A stretch of 64,000 bases of DNA from contig NZ_CAIY01000033.1 in assembly GCF_000350105.1 (NCBI RefSeq), positions 1-64,000 of the forward strand. Direction: 5' to 3'. Origin of the DNA: Richelia intracellularis HH01. GTDB lineage: Bacteria; Cyanobacteriota; Cyanobacteriia; Cyanobacteriales; Nostocaceae. A program made the translations under genes and the position numbers. Shown in pieces: positions 63,013 through 64,000 of the stretch. Position 1 is the stretch's first letter, and the number at the start of each line of letters is the position of its first letter. The notes beneath the pieces were generated by a model. That model was not told the DNA's origin, searched no databases, and saw only the letters and a program-made list of their open reading frames with translations.

Positions 63013-64000
63013 TCAGTATTTGGTGGTTATTAACTCCCTCCGCAATATATCTAGTGCAGTACAAGCACTCAAATGGCGGATTGAAGTTCTATCTCTTGAT
63101 GCACCAAAATGATTTTCAAAGCTTATTGTTCCCTGAGAGCTTGCTAAACCAATATAAACCAAGCCAATAGGCTTGTTGTTACTCTCCCCTGATGGCCCTG
63201 CAATGCCTGTAACACTTAAACCCCAAGTTGTACCAAGACGCAATCTCACTCCTGCAGACATTTTTTCTGCAACTACTGCACTGACGGCACCTAATGTTTC
63301 CAAATCCTGTGAAGTAACTCCTAACAATTCTTGTTTAACCCTATTGTCATAAGCTGTTATACTACCCCAGAAGTAATCTGAACTTCCAGAAATATCAGTT
63401 AACATTTTTCCAACTAGTCCACCTGTACAAGACTCAGCTACAGCCAGAGTTTCTCCCCTTTGATACAATAAAACTCCAATGACTGAAGCTAGTGTATCTT
63501 TATCAGCGCCATAATAATCCAATCCGGCAATATTTTGGATTTTTTGTGTAACTGGATTAATCAAAGCTTCTGCTAATTCTGAGTTTTCCGCTTTAGCAGA
63601 CACTCGCAATTTTACCTCTCCTTTTCCTGCATACGTTGCTACTGTTGGGTTAGACAGATTGAGATATGGATTTACTTTTTCTGCTAGTGTTGACTCTGCA
63701 ACTCCCCAGAATTTTAGCATTCGGCTATAAATCACTGTTTTGCCCCAACCTTGGTTTTGAAGGTAAGGTACCGCTGTTTCTTCCCACATCCTATGCATTT
63801 CACTGGTAACACCTGGAAATGTAAGGATAGTTATACCCGAACGTGGTTGCCAAATTATTCCTGGTGCCGTTCCCGTAGGATTATATAAAATCTCTGCTCC
63901 CTGAGGCATTAAGGCTTGCTTACGGTTACTAGAGGCCATAACTCTACCCCTTGCAGAATATTTCCTCTGTAAATCTTCAATGATTTCCTGACGCTCTTCT
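63013..64000 (-). CDS. cinA: CinA-like protein (5' part beyond window)
   Basis: Competence/damage-inducible protein CinA, a nicotinamide-nucleotide repair enzyme. The frame is open to the window end, so the first in-window ATG (63939) is not the start: upstream codons read EERQEIIEDLQRKYSARGRV, typical internal CinA sequence. Present: the end of the N-terminal molybdopterin-binding-like domain (NPTGTAPGIIWQPRSGITIL, FPGVTSEMHRMWEETAVPYL) and the C-terminal amidase (PncC) domain with AVAESCTGGLVGKMLT, SITAYDNRVKQELLGV and SVTGIAGPSG. The amidase deaminates nicotinamide mononucleotide. The C-terminal end is intact. Confidence 0.93.
   Translation of the reverse strand, partial: EERQEIIEDLQRKYSARGRVMASSNRKQALMPQGAEILYNPTGTAPGIIWQPRSGITILTFPGVTSEMHRMWEETAVPYLQNQGWGKTVIYSRMLKFWGVAESTLAEKVNPYLNLSNPTVATYAGKGEVKLRVSAKAENSELAEALINPVTQKIQNIAGLDYYGADKDTLASVIGVLLYQRGETLAVAESCTGGLVGKMLTDISGSSDYFWGSITAYDNRVKQELLGVTSQDLETLGAVSAVVAEKMSAGVRLRLGTTWGLSVTGIAGPSGESNNKPIGLVYIGLASSQGTISFENHFGASRDRTSIRHLSACTALDILRRELITTKY

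Overview
The window looks like part of the chromosome of a filamentous, heterocyst-type cyanobacterium (Nostocales) whose genome is eroding, as in the intracellular or cavity-living symbionts Richelia and 'Nostoc azollae'. The protein families are cyanobacterial: a long LptC, a RecG of about 840 residues, a PRC-barrel gene behind smc, a GroEL2 without GroES, a tandem split GDT1 pair and an NdhP-like mini-protein. The sequence is strongly AT-rich. Intact or nearly intact genes fill only about 62 % of it (summed from the coordinates listed here). The species assignment is inference.

Layout. 1-8.5 kb: a CNNM/TlyC membrane protein, the ergothioneine pair egtC-egtB, and argJ with its ribosome binding site inside a perfect hairpin, separated by gene-poor DNA. 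8.5-18.7 kb: smc (two single-base frameshifts) and its PRC-barrel neighbour, groEL2 under a perfect CIRCE operator, a WecA/MraY-type sugar-phosphate transferase, fabG and two half-size GDT1 transporters. 20-27.4 kb: ftsH (frameshifted), a TreS-maltokinase fusion, and malQ divergent from it. 28-36 kb: tRNA-Arg(CCU), a YdcF-like gene, pepA and metG (both frameshifted), set in deserts of about 2 kb. 36.6-46 kb: an NYN/LabA-type pseudogene, lptC, dacB, and the cluster prfB - DUF3285 - ybeY - dgkA - pseudo-pabA/trpG. 46-58 kb: ndhP-like, a metallo-beta-lactamase-fold protein, a FetB-like permease, rpsB-tsf, an unknown coiled gene followed by recG, aspC and cysE. 58.5-64 kb: three pseudogenes (ribokinase-like, class A beta-lactamase-like, family 2 glycosyltransferase) around a TerB-like protein, ending in a cinA that runs off the window.

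How the genes work together. Most are housekeeping: translation (rpsB, tsf, prfB, metG, ybeY, tRNA-Arg), protein quality control (groEL2, ftsH, pepA), chromosome maintenance (smc, recG), envelope biogenesis (lptC, dacB, WecA-type transferase, dgkA), amino-acid synthesis (argJ, aspC, cysE) and glucan/trehalose metabolism (treS-mak, malQ). I recognise no phage, CRISPR array, intact insertion sequence or new multigene system.

The striking feature is decay in progress. At least five genes are pseudogenes. Four otherwise intact housekeeping genes carry one- or two-position indels, mostly in short homopolymers, which would be either assembly errors, very recent mutations or sites rescued by slippage. 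The maltokinase domain of the TreS fusion has lost its expected catalytic aspartate. Perfect inverted repeats are frequent in the non-coding DNA.
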